From positions 124,001 to 188,000 of the forward strand of contig CANNZV010000870.1 in assembly GCA_947561585.1 (NCBI GenBank): 64,000 nt of DNA, read 5' to 3'. Below, piece after piece: positions 1 to 12,600 of this stretch. How positions within the stretch are numbered: the stretch's first letter is position 1; each line of letters starts with the position of its first letter. The stretch is from Caprella mutica (lineage: Eukaryota > Arthropoda > Malacostraca > Amphipoda > Caprellidae). The position numbers were made by a program, and so were the translations under genes. The notes under the pieces are model-generated. The model was given only the letters and a program-made list of their open reading frames with translations, was not told the DNA's origin and did not search any database.

Positions 1-507
1 GTACATTAAAAACACTCAACTATTTAAAACATATTGGAGAAAACTACGAAAATGAAGTAGATTTCAAAAAGTAGAGCAGTTTGGTTTATTTAGGGTAGTG
101 TCGAGAAAGTTCTTTTTACTTAATCAGCTTATTGTTCGTATGTTTAATTATATAGGGAGATAAGCCAAATGTTATCACATAATAAATGTATCTTCAGTTT
201 ACAGCTTTTGGGAAACTTACTTACGACATACTAACTCCAATGGAGTTTAATTTTATTTAAAATCGAGAGGGAGAAATGTACAATTTGGATTTTAATAATG
301 GGGACGATATTTTTATAATAATAAGACATAGAATGATATATCTGGAAGTTGAAAATATTAGCAATATTTTTGAACTAGCTATAAATGTACTGAAATTGTA
401 AAGACTAATATCTGATATTTCAAAAATAAAAACGATAGTGAAAAAGAAGTGCAATCAACAGAGATGCCTGCTCAGCTAACGGAAAGAACAACTATTCCGA
501 GTCTTAC
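1..507 (-). other. intron, left edge
   Basis: AT-rich sequence downstream of the last visible projectin exon. I see no coding exon or repeat in it. Confidence 0.5.
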
Positions 508-642
508 CTCCTCTTGGATGAGTAAAGAAGGTCGGCGACCACCTGCATCTTCAGGAGGAATCAAAGATCCCCTCCTACTACCCGCTGAACCAGGAGTCAG
601 ACTGTTCTTCTTATCAGGAGTGATCTCAATCTTGGGAGCGTC
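508..642 (-). CDS. bt: projectin exon with RRGS and RRPS motifs, last exon seen
   Basis: Forty-five codons, phase 0 on both sides. The acceptor is TATGTATCCTACAG and the donor GAG|GTAAGA. It encodes [35 protein letters not shown] and [10 protein letters not shown]. The two R-R-x-S motifs fit the PKA-type consensus. Similar RRGSLIPP text is familiar from insect projectin linkers. The gene continues to the left of this exon. Confidence 0.78.
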
Positions 643-3600
643 CTGTAGGATACATAGTGTCAAAATCCAGTCTGTGACTTTATGGAATTAAATCGCCATT
701 GTAAATGAGGGATTCTTTGCTACCTGGTTAATATTCATCTGCCTTTTGAGGAACATTTCGAATCCTTTTCCCCTTTGGGCAGACTCTGGTATGGAGTTTT
801 TATTCTCATCAAAATTCTTAAAGTCAAGATTGTTAGTTAGGTCACTCTGGATGTTGTTAGATCCTTTGATGATTATTTTAGGATGCAAGGAACGATCACT
901 CCACTCCTACAAATTTAAAGAGCACACGGTTAGATTTATTGTTCTTTTTTAAATATCAGAGTTTAAAACACAAACAAGTTATTCATTTATTTTGTCACAC
1001 AAACACTTAGTTTCAAACATATTAAAATAGCTTTAATGATAAATAGTTTAAGAATAGAAGATTTATGAAAGTTGGTGATTTTATATTTAAGGTAATATTT
1101 GTTTATAGTATAAGATAACATATATTATTTATTTATTGGAGAGTCAATGGAACAATTCATGATTAGGTGTACATTTATTAACATCAAAAACGTTTACTAT
1201 TTTCTTTTATTGAGGTAGAACCGAAGGACTTTAGAAACATTGATTTATGATTACTTGGGTCGTTTGGACATCGTTGAACTCACCATTTGTTTCTGAGGCT
1301 CTACTATGCGTGGTGCCTGAATGACCAAAAAATAGAAGAGAGGAATAGAGAGAAGAAAAGTTTAGTCAAATACAATAAATTCTCATTCAAAAACCTCTAA
1401 AAAGTTCTATAATACTAAATAGATCCATGCAACATAATCTAATGCAGTAATTTTCTAAACTAATAATATTGCTTTGAACAGTTCTTACTTAATGTGTCAA
1501 TAATAAGAAAAGTGATTATCATTCACTGTGAAATTATTTCGTTAATTTAATAACAAAATTACTTATAGTAAGCAAATTCTAAAGAGTGATTGAGGTAAAG
1601 AACAAACTTCAATAAAATTAGCTTAAAATTTCATAGATAAAAACTGCTCAGTGAAGTCCCTTCCACTCTACTTTTTAGTTAACTTCTTTCCTGCATCTTG
1701 ACTAGGTAAAATACACTTTTATAAACCAACACTATTTCTGATATATGATTAAAAAAGAAATTCTACCAGATATTACACGCATTCTAATTTTATTTTCTAC
1801 TTAACACTTCACTACTTATATAATTCCATATTTGACTGTATAATTATAAAACAATATTATAAGTTTAATAAATATCAAAGAATTTGCACTAATTTGAAGA
1901 GAGTGGAAGGGATCTGTATATACTATTTTAAATAATCTAAAAATATCCATACTATATCAAATAAATATATAAATTACAAATAATTTGTAATAACAAGCAA
2001 GCACACGCAGTAAATACATCACAAGCGCAGCTTGAACACTTACACAATTGTTCATAAAGTAAATGTACGTACAAGAAACAACTTAGTTATTATTAGTGTA
2101 AGCAGAAAATCTCTTTCTGATTTGATGAAGCTGAGGTGCTAATTAGTATTGTTTGATGAGATGACAGGTATCTATTATTTTATTTTGTACAGTACATAAT
2201 ATTTATGAGGGGTAACTACTACGGGAACGTAACCCAACATTACTCGGAAGAAAATTATATTATTGGTTTCGGGAATCGACAAGAATGAGGACAGAATTAT
2301 TAATTTGAAAAAAAACGGGCGGAGATATTCTGGGGGGAAATTGTGATTAAAGTTATGAAGGAAAAACCTACGCGCGCAAAATAAAACTAATATGTGATAT
2401 GTTTAAGAGATATAACACATCTTTCCCGTTTAGATTTGAAGCAAAAGAATTGTTTGTCAAGACACATGAGGTCACCAAAAATAATAAAAAGAAGGTTTAT
2501 CAATTTGCAGTTGATGAAATAATAATTTATACCATAATTCATATGCTTCTTTATGGTAAGTAACGCTGTGGAGGCCTTACCCAAGCCTTGAGGGATGACG
2601 CGTACGGATGAGGACAGTTATCGTCCTCAGGGTCGTAGATTTCAGGTTCATAGGGAGTCGTAATTTCAGGTGCAACGGCATGCACCTAATATACCGAAAA
2701 TGGAGTTGTGATGAGGCAGACCAATGAAAAATCATATGGAACAATAGTAGAAGCACGAATATCACTTTTTGATGCCTTTATGGCTTAAATTGAATTAAAA
2801 TTTAATTAAGGACTTGTAATGAAAATTTTACAATGAGTCTCAAACAAGATCTACAGTGAAACTAATATTGTTCTTCCCACTCACTTCAGCTACGTGAAAA
2901 TTCAAAATTTCAAAACTGTAAATAGGTCATGCTAAATTCTTAGGGATACATGCTGACATGCTGAAAAAACATTCAGATTTTAACATGCAACTATCTCAAA
3001 AACAAGGACTCCCTCTTTTCTTTCATATTTAGTGCACATGCTAATAAGAATATATCGTTCAAAATAAGGCAGTTTTTCAAAAAAAAAAAATACTATTTCA
3101 AAAATTGAGAAGAATAGCCTAAGTTGATTACCTGTTCTTCTTCTTCTGTCGACTCCTTTTCCGTTAGAATTAGAGTTTAAATAGAGTTTAGGATATCGTT
3201 TGATATTTTAATATGAAAGAATTTGGATAGTAAGAGGAAAAAGAGAAGTTTAGATTTTTTGGTTTAAGAGGAGTTTTATTTATTTTTTAAGAGTGTGCAG
3301 GTCCATCATATTCCGTCGGGTGGTGGTTTATGAAGTGGGTGGTAGGGAAGAATTTAAAGTTTAGATTAGTCAATTGATGATGATTTTATAGTTTGGTATA
3401 GACTTGGTTCTTCCATGATGAAATATGAAGTCAAAAAGAAAATTTGGTCTTGAGAAAGTTAGTTTGATTGTTTTCGACATACATGGAAGAACCAAAAGAA
3501 GATTTTATATCACATATACAACATTGAATATATTCCACATAAATTAGATTAAATAACATGCAATAAATGTAACAAAGACACACCCACTCAGAACATCAAA

Positions 3601-6600
3601 GAAAAAGAATAAAAGCTTTATTTTTTTGAAGTTAAAGCTTATAGAAGAAAATAATGATAAACACCATTATTTAAAAGATAATTATTTTTCAACTAATTTA
3701 GTCAACTCTTTTAACAATATACATTGCAAAGCATGTAGCAAGCACTACTTTAAACTTGAAATTATAGTATATTTATTTACCCAGGTACATGTTTATCTGT
3801 TAATTAGAGCCTACATAATAAGTGATTTAATATTATTATATCTTATTGATATTCAAACAAAAAACAGTTGCAGAGAATGAAAATTAATGAATTGAAAAAT
3901 ATAAAGATATCAAATCACTTTAAAATCAGTATAATCGGTCCAAAATAGTCCATTCACATCTTTCAACACCAGTCAATCATTATCTCACTACAACCAATTG
4001 TCATTTTACAATGTACTAACCTATAAAAATATATCACAGCTAGAACTAGATTTGAACTTGTAGAATTAAAACAAATCATGAATTTATTTTCTAACATCAA
4101 AAACCATGTTACATTCACATAAAGCTCAACAATCTAAAACATTTATAGTCAAAACATTCATATACATCGAAAAGATAATATTAAGGTATAAAAATAGAGA
4201 GAAGAAGAGAGTAGTCAAGTGGTCAAAACTAAGAAACAGTGAAAGAAGATAAAGTAGAAGTAGATGGAAGGAGATAGTAAAAAGGTATGGAAGAGATTTA
4301 GATGATGATGAGAAAATGGAAAGATGATATTTGGTGATACGTCCACAGCGTCCAAGATTGGCATCTAGAAATAGCTTTTACATGTGATTACGTAATATAG
4401 AGATAGGACAACGAAGAGAGCATCTTTTGAAGACGACTGAACGGCTAGAGTTTTCAAACGAACCTGTTTCTTTAAGTTTAGCTTATCAAGCTCCACCCCA
4501 CCGCCAGTGATGTCAGTACCTGTGTGCTTTATTTCAGAAGATTTCTCTTCAATGACTTCTTTTTCTGTCACCTTGGACTTCTTAGGTGTTGGCTTCAGTT
4601 GGATGGACTGCATGGTCTCTTCTTTTTTAGGAAGAATGGTTCGTTTCTTTTTTAGAGGCGCCTTTTCCATTCCAGCGAAAGCACCTTCCTTTATAGATGA
4701 TTTTCTTCGATTCATGTCAGTTGTCATGGAAGATGATTCTGACTCTTGAATTGATGACTTTCTCATGGTCATTTCATTCGCTTCATTAGATTGAGTAATT
4801 GAACTTTTTCTTACAGTTCCATCAAATGATTCTGTCCTACTTGACTGCATTGATGATTTTCTTGCTTTAAATTCTAGCTTATCTATTGAGACTCCTCCGG
4901 AGTTTATATCAGTTTGATCAGCTTTCATTTTGGTGGAAAGTTCGTCGATTTGTTCCTCTGCTAAAGATTTCTTCTTTTTGGCAGTTGGTTTGAGTTGAAT
5001 TGCTGCGAAATTGACAGGCTCCTCTTTTGGGGGCAGTTGTCGTCGTGGCTTCTTTTTCGGTACTTCAGCAGGTTTTGGTTCTTCCTGCAAATATTTTTCA
5101 TACTTTCTTCGCTTAAATGATAAAAAAATGACCGATTGCCATAAAGGATTATGACTGTGATGAAGAGAGATGAAGATACTAACTCAGAAGTTCCATAGTT
5201 AGAAAAAACTAAGAGGATGAAATCCTACGACCTATCAATCTTCACAACACCTAACACATTCAGATATCTAAAAAAATCTGACTTTTTTTTTAACGGATAC
5301 ATATGATCGATAAAAATACACATTCATACCTCTCACATATCAATAAAGAAAATAATATTTGATATGATTGACCCTTTGGACATACCTTTACTCCCACTTT
5401 TTCTTCTTTCTGTGAATAGAAATAGTAATACATTAATTAATCAATAAAGCATTAGTAAATGAGCAAATGGAGGCAAATTAATGAAAAAACTCAAAAACCA
5501 TCTACATACTGTATTCAAACCTAGCATCAAAGAATTGTTCAAACTACCCAATATTAAATTGAAAAATCGGTTATAGAACGCGATGTTACAAGAGCAATCA
5601 GTGTTGCCAAGTAATGAAGAAAAATTGATTTGTCAATCTACGCAAGTTAGTGCGATGCGAAGCCATGAAGATCTTCCTCTCCAAATCCAAAAGAACGATG
5701 CAGACTAGGCAAAATTGTTCAAAAAAAATTATTAAAGAATTTATATAAAAAATTGCATAGTCGCATGTTCCTTCTTAACGATATAAAAAAAGGTTCATAC
5801 CGTTTTGGTTTTAAGGAGTTCATTAATATATTGTTGCATTGGCGAATCAACGTCAACATCGACAGAGTGTTTAAATTCCATTTTCGCTCCTGGAGGTGGA
5901 TCAATGTCCAGAGAATCTTCTGGGACAGTTTTGACGGTAAGAGAAGCGCCATCTTCAGTCACGGTCACAGTTGGCTTTTTGTCAGTTTTTTGCTTGACTG
6001 TCGCATCTTCCGATACTGAGGACTTTTTCTTTGGAATATCTTTCTTGTTTTCGATAGTTGCTGAGACATTTATGTCAGGCTCATCTGGCTTCTTGGTAAC
6101 AGTTAATGATGCAGACTGTTCATCCTTTGATTTAGTTGAACTCTTGGGTTTCTTTTGAACCACCGTACTATCTTCACTCACAGAAGACTTTTTCTTTGGA
6201 GGATCATCAGGTTTAGTTTCCAAAGTGACTGCAACATCAACATCTTCAGGTTTCTTAGTAGCTTTAGTTGTATCTTTTACAGGTGATACTTTTCGCTCTG
6301 TTTCACTTTTCTTTTCGTCCTTTCTAACCTCCTTACCATTTTCCACTCTAGTTTCAGTTTTTTCGACTTCCTCCTCCATACGTACCTTGGAATCTTTTTT
6401 CCTTGATTTATCCTCATCCTAACCAGCATGAAAAAATGGAAATAAAAAAATTTAACTAACAGATTCGGCAAAATTTCAAAACCGAAAAACAGAAGGGAGA
6501 AATATTAAAATACTATTATATCTAGATATGAAAACCGTGCAAGAGGGATATTTTCAAAGTACTATCATTCCAGAAAAGAGCTGTAAGGAATAGAAGATAC

Positions 6601-9600
6601 AAATTCGAGTGCATATTGTTAATAACGTACGAAGAGGTGTTGACTACAAAAATGTGAGAGGGGGGGAGGGAGGGGTCTGATAACTACCGCTATGGTACCA
6701 ACTCTAGAATTCTTCAAGACAATGTCCTTACCTGAAAAGGAAATTGAGAAACAAGTGAATTGTGTTATCAATTCAAAATTTGTAAATAAAATTAACCCTA
6801 TTTCTAACGAAGAACCTTAAAATCATAATGGAAATTTACACGTCCTGTGTAACTTATATTATTTATATTAAAAGAAAATGTAATAATCAAACCTTGGATT
6901 CCAGCTTCTTCTCCTCTACTTTCTTGACTTCAGTTTTCTTTTCTTCGATTTTCTTAATTTCGGCCTTCTTCTCCTCTACTTTCTTGACTTCAGCCTTCTT
7001 CTCTTCAACTTTCTTGACTTCTTCTTTCTTCTCTTCTACTTTCTTCACTTCGGTCTTCTTTTCTTCTACTTTCTTTACCTCGGCCTTCTTTTCTTCGACC
7101 TTCTTAGCTTCAACTTTCTTTTCTTCGACTTTCTTCTCTTCTTTCTTCTCTTCTTTCTTCTCTTCCTTCTTCTCTTCTTTCTTTTCCTTCTTCTCTTCTT
7201 TCTTTTCCTTCTTCTCTTCCTTCTTTTCCTCCTCCTCTTCTTCTTCCTATAATAAACATTGCAAATTTAGAAACACAAAGCAAGCAACTTAAGAATATAC
7301 CCTATCCATTCACTTCCAAAGAATATACCCTATCGACTCACTTCCAAAGAATATACCCTATCCACTCACTTCCAAAGAATATACCCTATCCATTCACTTC
7401 CAAAGAATATACCCTATCCACTCACTTCCAAAGAATATACCCTATCCATTCACTTCCAAAGAATATACCCTATCCACTCACTTCCAAAGAATATACCCTA
7501 TCCACTCACTTCCAAAGAATATACCCTATCCATTCACTTCCAAAGAATATACCCTATCCACTCACTTCCAAAGAATATACCTTATTCATTCACTTCCAAA
7601 GAATATACCCTATCCACTCACTTCCAAAGAATATACCCTATCCACTCACTTCCAAAGAATATACCCTATCCACTCACTTCCAAAGAATATACCCTATCCA
7701 CTCACTTCCAAAGAATATACCCTATCCAATCACTTCCAAAGAATATACCCTATCCATTCACTTCCAAAGAATATACCCTATCCATTCACTTCAAAAGAAT
7801 ATACCCTATCCATTCACTTCCAAAGAATATACCCTATCCATTCACTTCCAAAGAATATACCCTATCCATTCACTTCTAAAGTTGTACTGACCTCTTCCAG
7901 CATCTGCTGTGTAATGCGCACTTCAGCGGAAGAGACCGTGCCTTTCTCGTTCTTGGCCACTAGTTTGTAAGAACCGACGTCTGTCTTGTCTGCTCTATCT
8001 ATCTCCAGCAGACACTTGAACCCTTCAGACGTCTGAAAATAGTGAGATGTAACAAGAAGAATACTGAAGTGATTGTACGAGATTTATTTGTGTGAGAAAT
8101 ATCTTGGGTTAAGAATAATTGAATTTCAAAACCTAGAGTATCTAATACACAATTTTTTTTCCGCTAATTAAGTATCAATTTCCACTGAGTAACTTTATTG
8201 ATTTTTTTATTAGCTTTACCTCGCTGATGTTCACAGATCGCCTGCTGTCTGTCTTGACTTTAGTGGAGTTTCTCTCCCATTCACAGGCTGGTTTGGAGGT
8301 AGATACGATGATGCACTCGATAATCACAGTCCTGTTGACAATGGAGACGATCCTAGGAGGTCTCTTGATGGTGGGAGCAACTGCAGAGCCACACATATAT
8401 GAGAATTTGAATATTTCAGAGATATTGTGTGATTCAAGAAATATGATAATTTAAATATTCCAGCTTCGGTTAGCTCTTCACATTTGGAGAAAATTGTTAG
8501 GATGTATCTGGTGATGAATTTCCATTTTTGTCTGACTTAAAATATGGAAGCTATTTTGTCAAAAATTCTTCATTTTTGGAACGCTTGAGTTATAAATAAA
8601 ATTAATTATCTTAACCAGTTATCGAGTTTCATTGTTAATTATGAACATTAATTGATTTAATTGGAATCTCTATTGTTTGGAAGAGATTTCGTAGAATATA
8701 AACTAACCTCAGCTGGTAAATACGGACTAAAATATTGTATAATTTCTTATCTATGTACAATTAATACTAATTATTTAAATTTGAAAAATAACTATTTGTT
8801 TACATACTTTACCTGAAGACACACAAATTATTTAATAGTTTGCATTGCAGTTTATTTTAAACATACGTTCAACACTCATTTATCCTAAATAATTTTTAAG
8901 AATATTTAAAAGGAGGGAATTGTTTTAACGAATACAGAAATACATTGAATAAGGGGGAAGGATAGAGGAAATGAGGGCAATAGAACTTTTCTGCGAAAGA
9001 AAGACTAAAGATACAATTATTAGATAAATATTGCAGTTTATTTCCAGCATATAATTCCCAGTGGAAAGTTTGTTGCGGCAGAATTCACTATCCTTACCCT
9101 CAATGTTCAGATTCAGATTGGCATTGAGTTCACCGAACTCGTTTTTGATGAGACACTTGTACATTCCGCCGTCACTGGGCTGAGGGTTCTGTTCAAAGAT
9201 ATTGAAAATTAATTGATTCATCAGAAATATTGTAATAACTCACGAAACCTATGATGAACAAAATGAAATAGGTTTTAGTGCATTCACCACAGAAATTTAT
9301 TGAAAAAAATTATTTTCCTGATGAAGATGTTTGTGAATGGAAAAATCCGATAAAAAAATCAATTTTATTTTTCTACGAGTCCACAGATGATTACCTTAAG
9401 CTCCAGTACAATCTTGTAGACATCAGGCCTATCGTCTGTGACTGTAGCAGTGAACTTGCCTCCTGAGGTCACCGACACTCCTTCCTTGGACCAAGCAGCA
9501 GAAGGTTTGGGGTCAGCCTTGACCAAAGCAATCATGAAAACGCGTCCCGAACCTTCATCCCACTTGATGGAAGGTCTCTCTACGAACGTTGGAGGTTCAC

Positions 9601-12600
9601 CAGTAGGTTCTGGCTCACTTTCGATGTTCAAGTTTACGTTGGCTGCAGCTTCACCAAATTGGTTCATGGCAACACACTTGTATTTGCCTGCATCTTTCCC
9701 AGTTGGTTCCTAGTTTATCAAAATTAATCAGAATTGGTCTCCAATTACAACCATTTAGCTATGCAACATAATCTTCGCATTATGAAAAGAACTACAAAAG
9801 GACGCACCTTGACAATACAGGAATACTCGAAGAGTTCTTCACTGACTTTGTGCTCTTTAATGACAATCCTCTTGGTTGTTTCGATCTTAACAGTATCTTT
9901 GTACCATTCAACAGTAGGCATGGGTTTGGCCTTACATCTCACCTAATTATATCAATAATCAGTTAGGAAAACTTCCGATAACTGTTTGCAAGAAACAGTT
10001 AATTTCATATCAAAAATAGCACCATACCTTCATGGTTATCATGGTACCAGTTTCATTGGGAATAATGGAGGGTTTGTCTAAGAACGTGGGAGCATATCCT
10101 TCTGGAACAGCTACTCCCTCTGTAGTTTACAAATATTTAGTTAGGATCATAAGAAAAAATATATATATATATCATTCAATTAAACATTGTTAAATCTATT
10201 ATTTTCATATTTTTCATTTAAATAAACTTACTAAAAAAGGGTCGTAACTTGATGAAGAACAAGTATAAATAGGTAAAAAATCAACAGTTAAAAGGTACAT
10301 ACAATCCATAAGGATCAAAATCTACGGTTTAAAATTCCATCAACAAAAAACGGAAAAAATAGTGTAAAGTTCGAGGAATAGCAGAAAAAATGTAAAATGT
10401 TGCTAAGAATAAAATAATTGATTTTTGAGTAAGATAAGCCTGACCATAAATAAGCTTTAACACATTTAAAAAAAATACAGCTAATGATCATTCGTAATCT
10501 CATACTGTCATTCATCGACAACTTTGGACAACAACAACCAGCTTAAAAGTTACCAAATTGAACTGCTTTTGACAAAAGCAGCCCTGAATCCAGGTTGTTA
10601 ACATTCCAAAGGAGAATATCCAATGATAATTTACACTCAGTTATTAAACTGGGAAATAATAGGATGCGAATAGATAATTCAGTTTAGATCGAGACGTTCG
10701 TACATGGCCAAGGCTGCTTTGAATCAAGAACAGGATACCAAAAGTTTGTAAATCAGTAGATAGTTTCAGACTTATTTTTAATTGATCATTACCCTTGAAA
10801 TTTAGAGCAATGTTTGCATTTGAGTCTCCAAAAGGGTTGAAGGCGTTACACCTCCACTGGCCTCCGTCGTCAGCAGTTGGTCCCGCAACCGTGACAGAAA
10901 CCACGTACTGGTCTTTGCCACAAATTTTCTTGTACATTGATATACGACCATGTTCCTGAATTAACTGTTGTGAAGATACAATACCCAGTTATTATCACCC
11001 TTCTCCTATCATCCTTTTGTCTATTTGATAGTGTGTGAGGTGTGTGATAACTAACCATGTCATCCTTATACCATGTAACTTCTGGTTCAGGATTAGCCTC
11101 GAGTTGGCACTCCATAATGAGTTTATCAGCCTCTTGCCTGATTGCAGGTTTTTTAGGAAATCTCGGAGCTTTTCCGTCGGGAATTCTAGAAATTAAGTAG
11201 AGTAACAAGAAATTACCCTCTATTCAAACGAATGGATTCTAATGATTTATCGAAAAGAATTGTGTTCATCTCACTTAGGTTGGTCAGTAGCTGTATCTCC
11301 TTCAAATCGTACGTTGACTGTTGCAACTCCTTCACCATTTTCATTAGAGGCATAGATTTTATATTCACCTTCATCTCTTTTGGTGACTCTCGATATTTCC
11401 ATTTGAACTATGTAATATAAGCGTCCATCTTCTTCTATACTCATCTTATAGCGCGAATCGGATAATCTCATACCATTAAACTTCCTAAAAAAACGAAGTA
11501 CGTATTGTTTATAGTGTTAATATGTTCTAGTTTATATAAACCACTTGCCCTGTGTTTGTTATTATCTTACCATGAGATTTTGGGTTTGGGACTACCCACG
11601 CATCTACAAGAGATTGTCACGATGTTCCCATCTTCAGACTGTTGAATGGATGGCCGAATCGTGAATGTTGGTTTAAAGTTCTCAGGAGGGGGTGAATCTT
11701 CTCCGGAGTTCCTCATGAAAGAGCCTAGATGTGGTGGTAGCAGTGGTGTAGGAAGAGTTTTCGAGGAAAAAGGAGTTCAGAAAGAAGACCACAGAGAGAA
11801 GGGTTGGAAGAGGAGGACACGACACCGGACACATTTCGAAACAGTTTACCGAGTGAATTTAGAGACAACATCATGCGACAACAAAATTTAGATGCATTTA
11901 CCAAGCAGTTTTTAGGATATTTTAATAGTTACATGTTCAGAGATTTGTAAAAGATTTTTGTAGCCAGTTTAATGGATTTGGATGATTTGTAAGAATTTAT
12001 CATGAATAAAAATAGGAAACAAATAATGAGGTTTGATGAAGACATCCATCGGAAGAAAATTGAAAAGAAGATTGGAGGAAAAAAGGAAGGAAAAAATAAC
12101 TATTAATATATTTCACTATCGTGAAGAGGTGCTGTGCTCTCCATAGTGTCATTATGTTACTACTGTATATTTAGGAGTGTTAATTTATGTCGAACCGAGA
12201 ATTTATTTACTGAAACTAATATAATTTAGATGATTAAAAAATAACGCAGTTTAATGTGTAAATCTATCACATGTTTATCCCCAGTTAAAAAGCTGTGAAA
12301 AATATATTGGTTATAATTTATGGACACAAATGTACACATATTTAATTTATTGTTAAACATATACTTGGTTTATATAGTCAAGCCTAACACATTTATATAA
12401 ATTATAAAATTTAACTTATAAATACAGTTTATAGTTTTCAATTAAAACATTTATGAACACATCTTTGAATTTATGATTTTACACTTATATAAACAGAAAG
12501 TTTATGAACATTTATGAAGTTATTTATGAACTAAGAGCGATTTTGACAAGATGTCTCATTTTATAATCGCTTCAAGTTCACATTTAGATCACACTTTGGA

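Noticed and set aside
6688..6731. A 44-nt exon ([14 protein letters not shown]) in the intron between the Glu/Lys and Lys/Ser exons
   Set aside because: It starts after a fine acceptor, but 44 is not a multiple of three, while both neighbours are in phase 0. The start doubles as a donor, so it is noted only as a ratchet-like site.
6828..7292. Plus-strand frame rich in Ser, Phe and Thr
   Set aside because: Antisense reading of the Glu/Lys-rich projectin exon at 6893-7246.
8227..8454. Plus-strand frame over the Ig7 exon
   Set aside because: Shadow of the minus-strand coding exon at 8220-8380.
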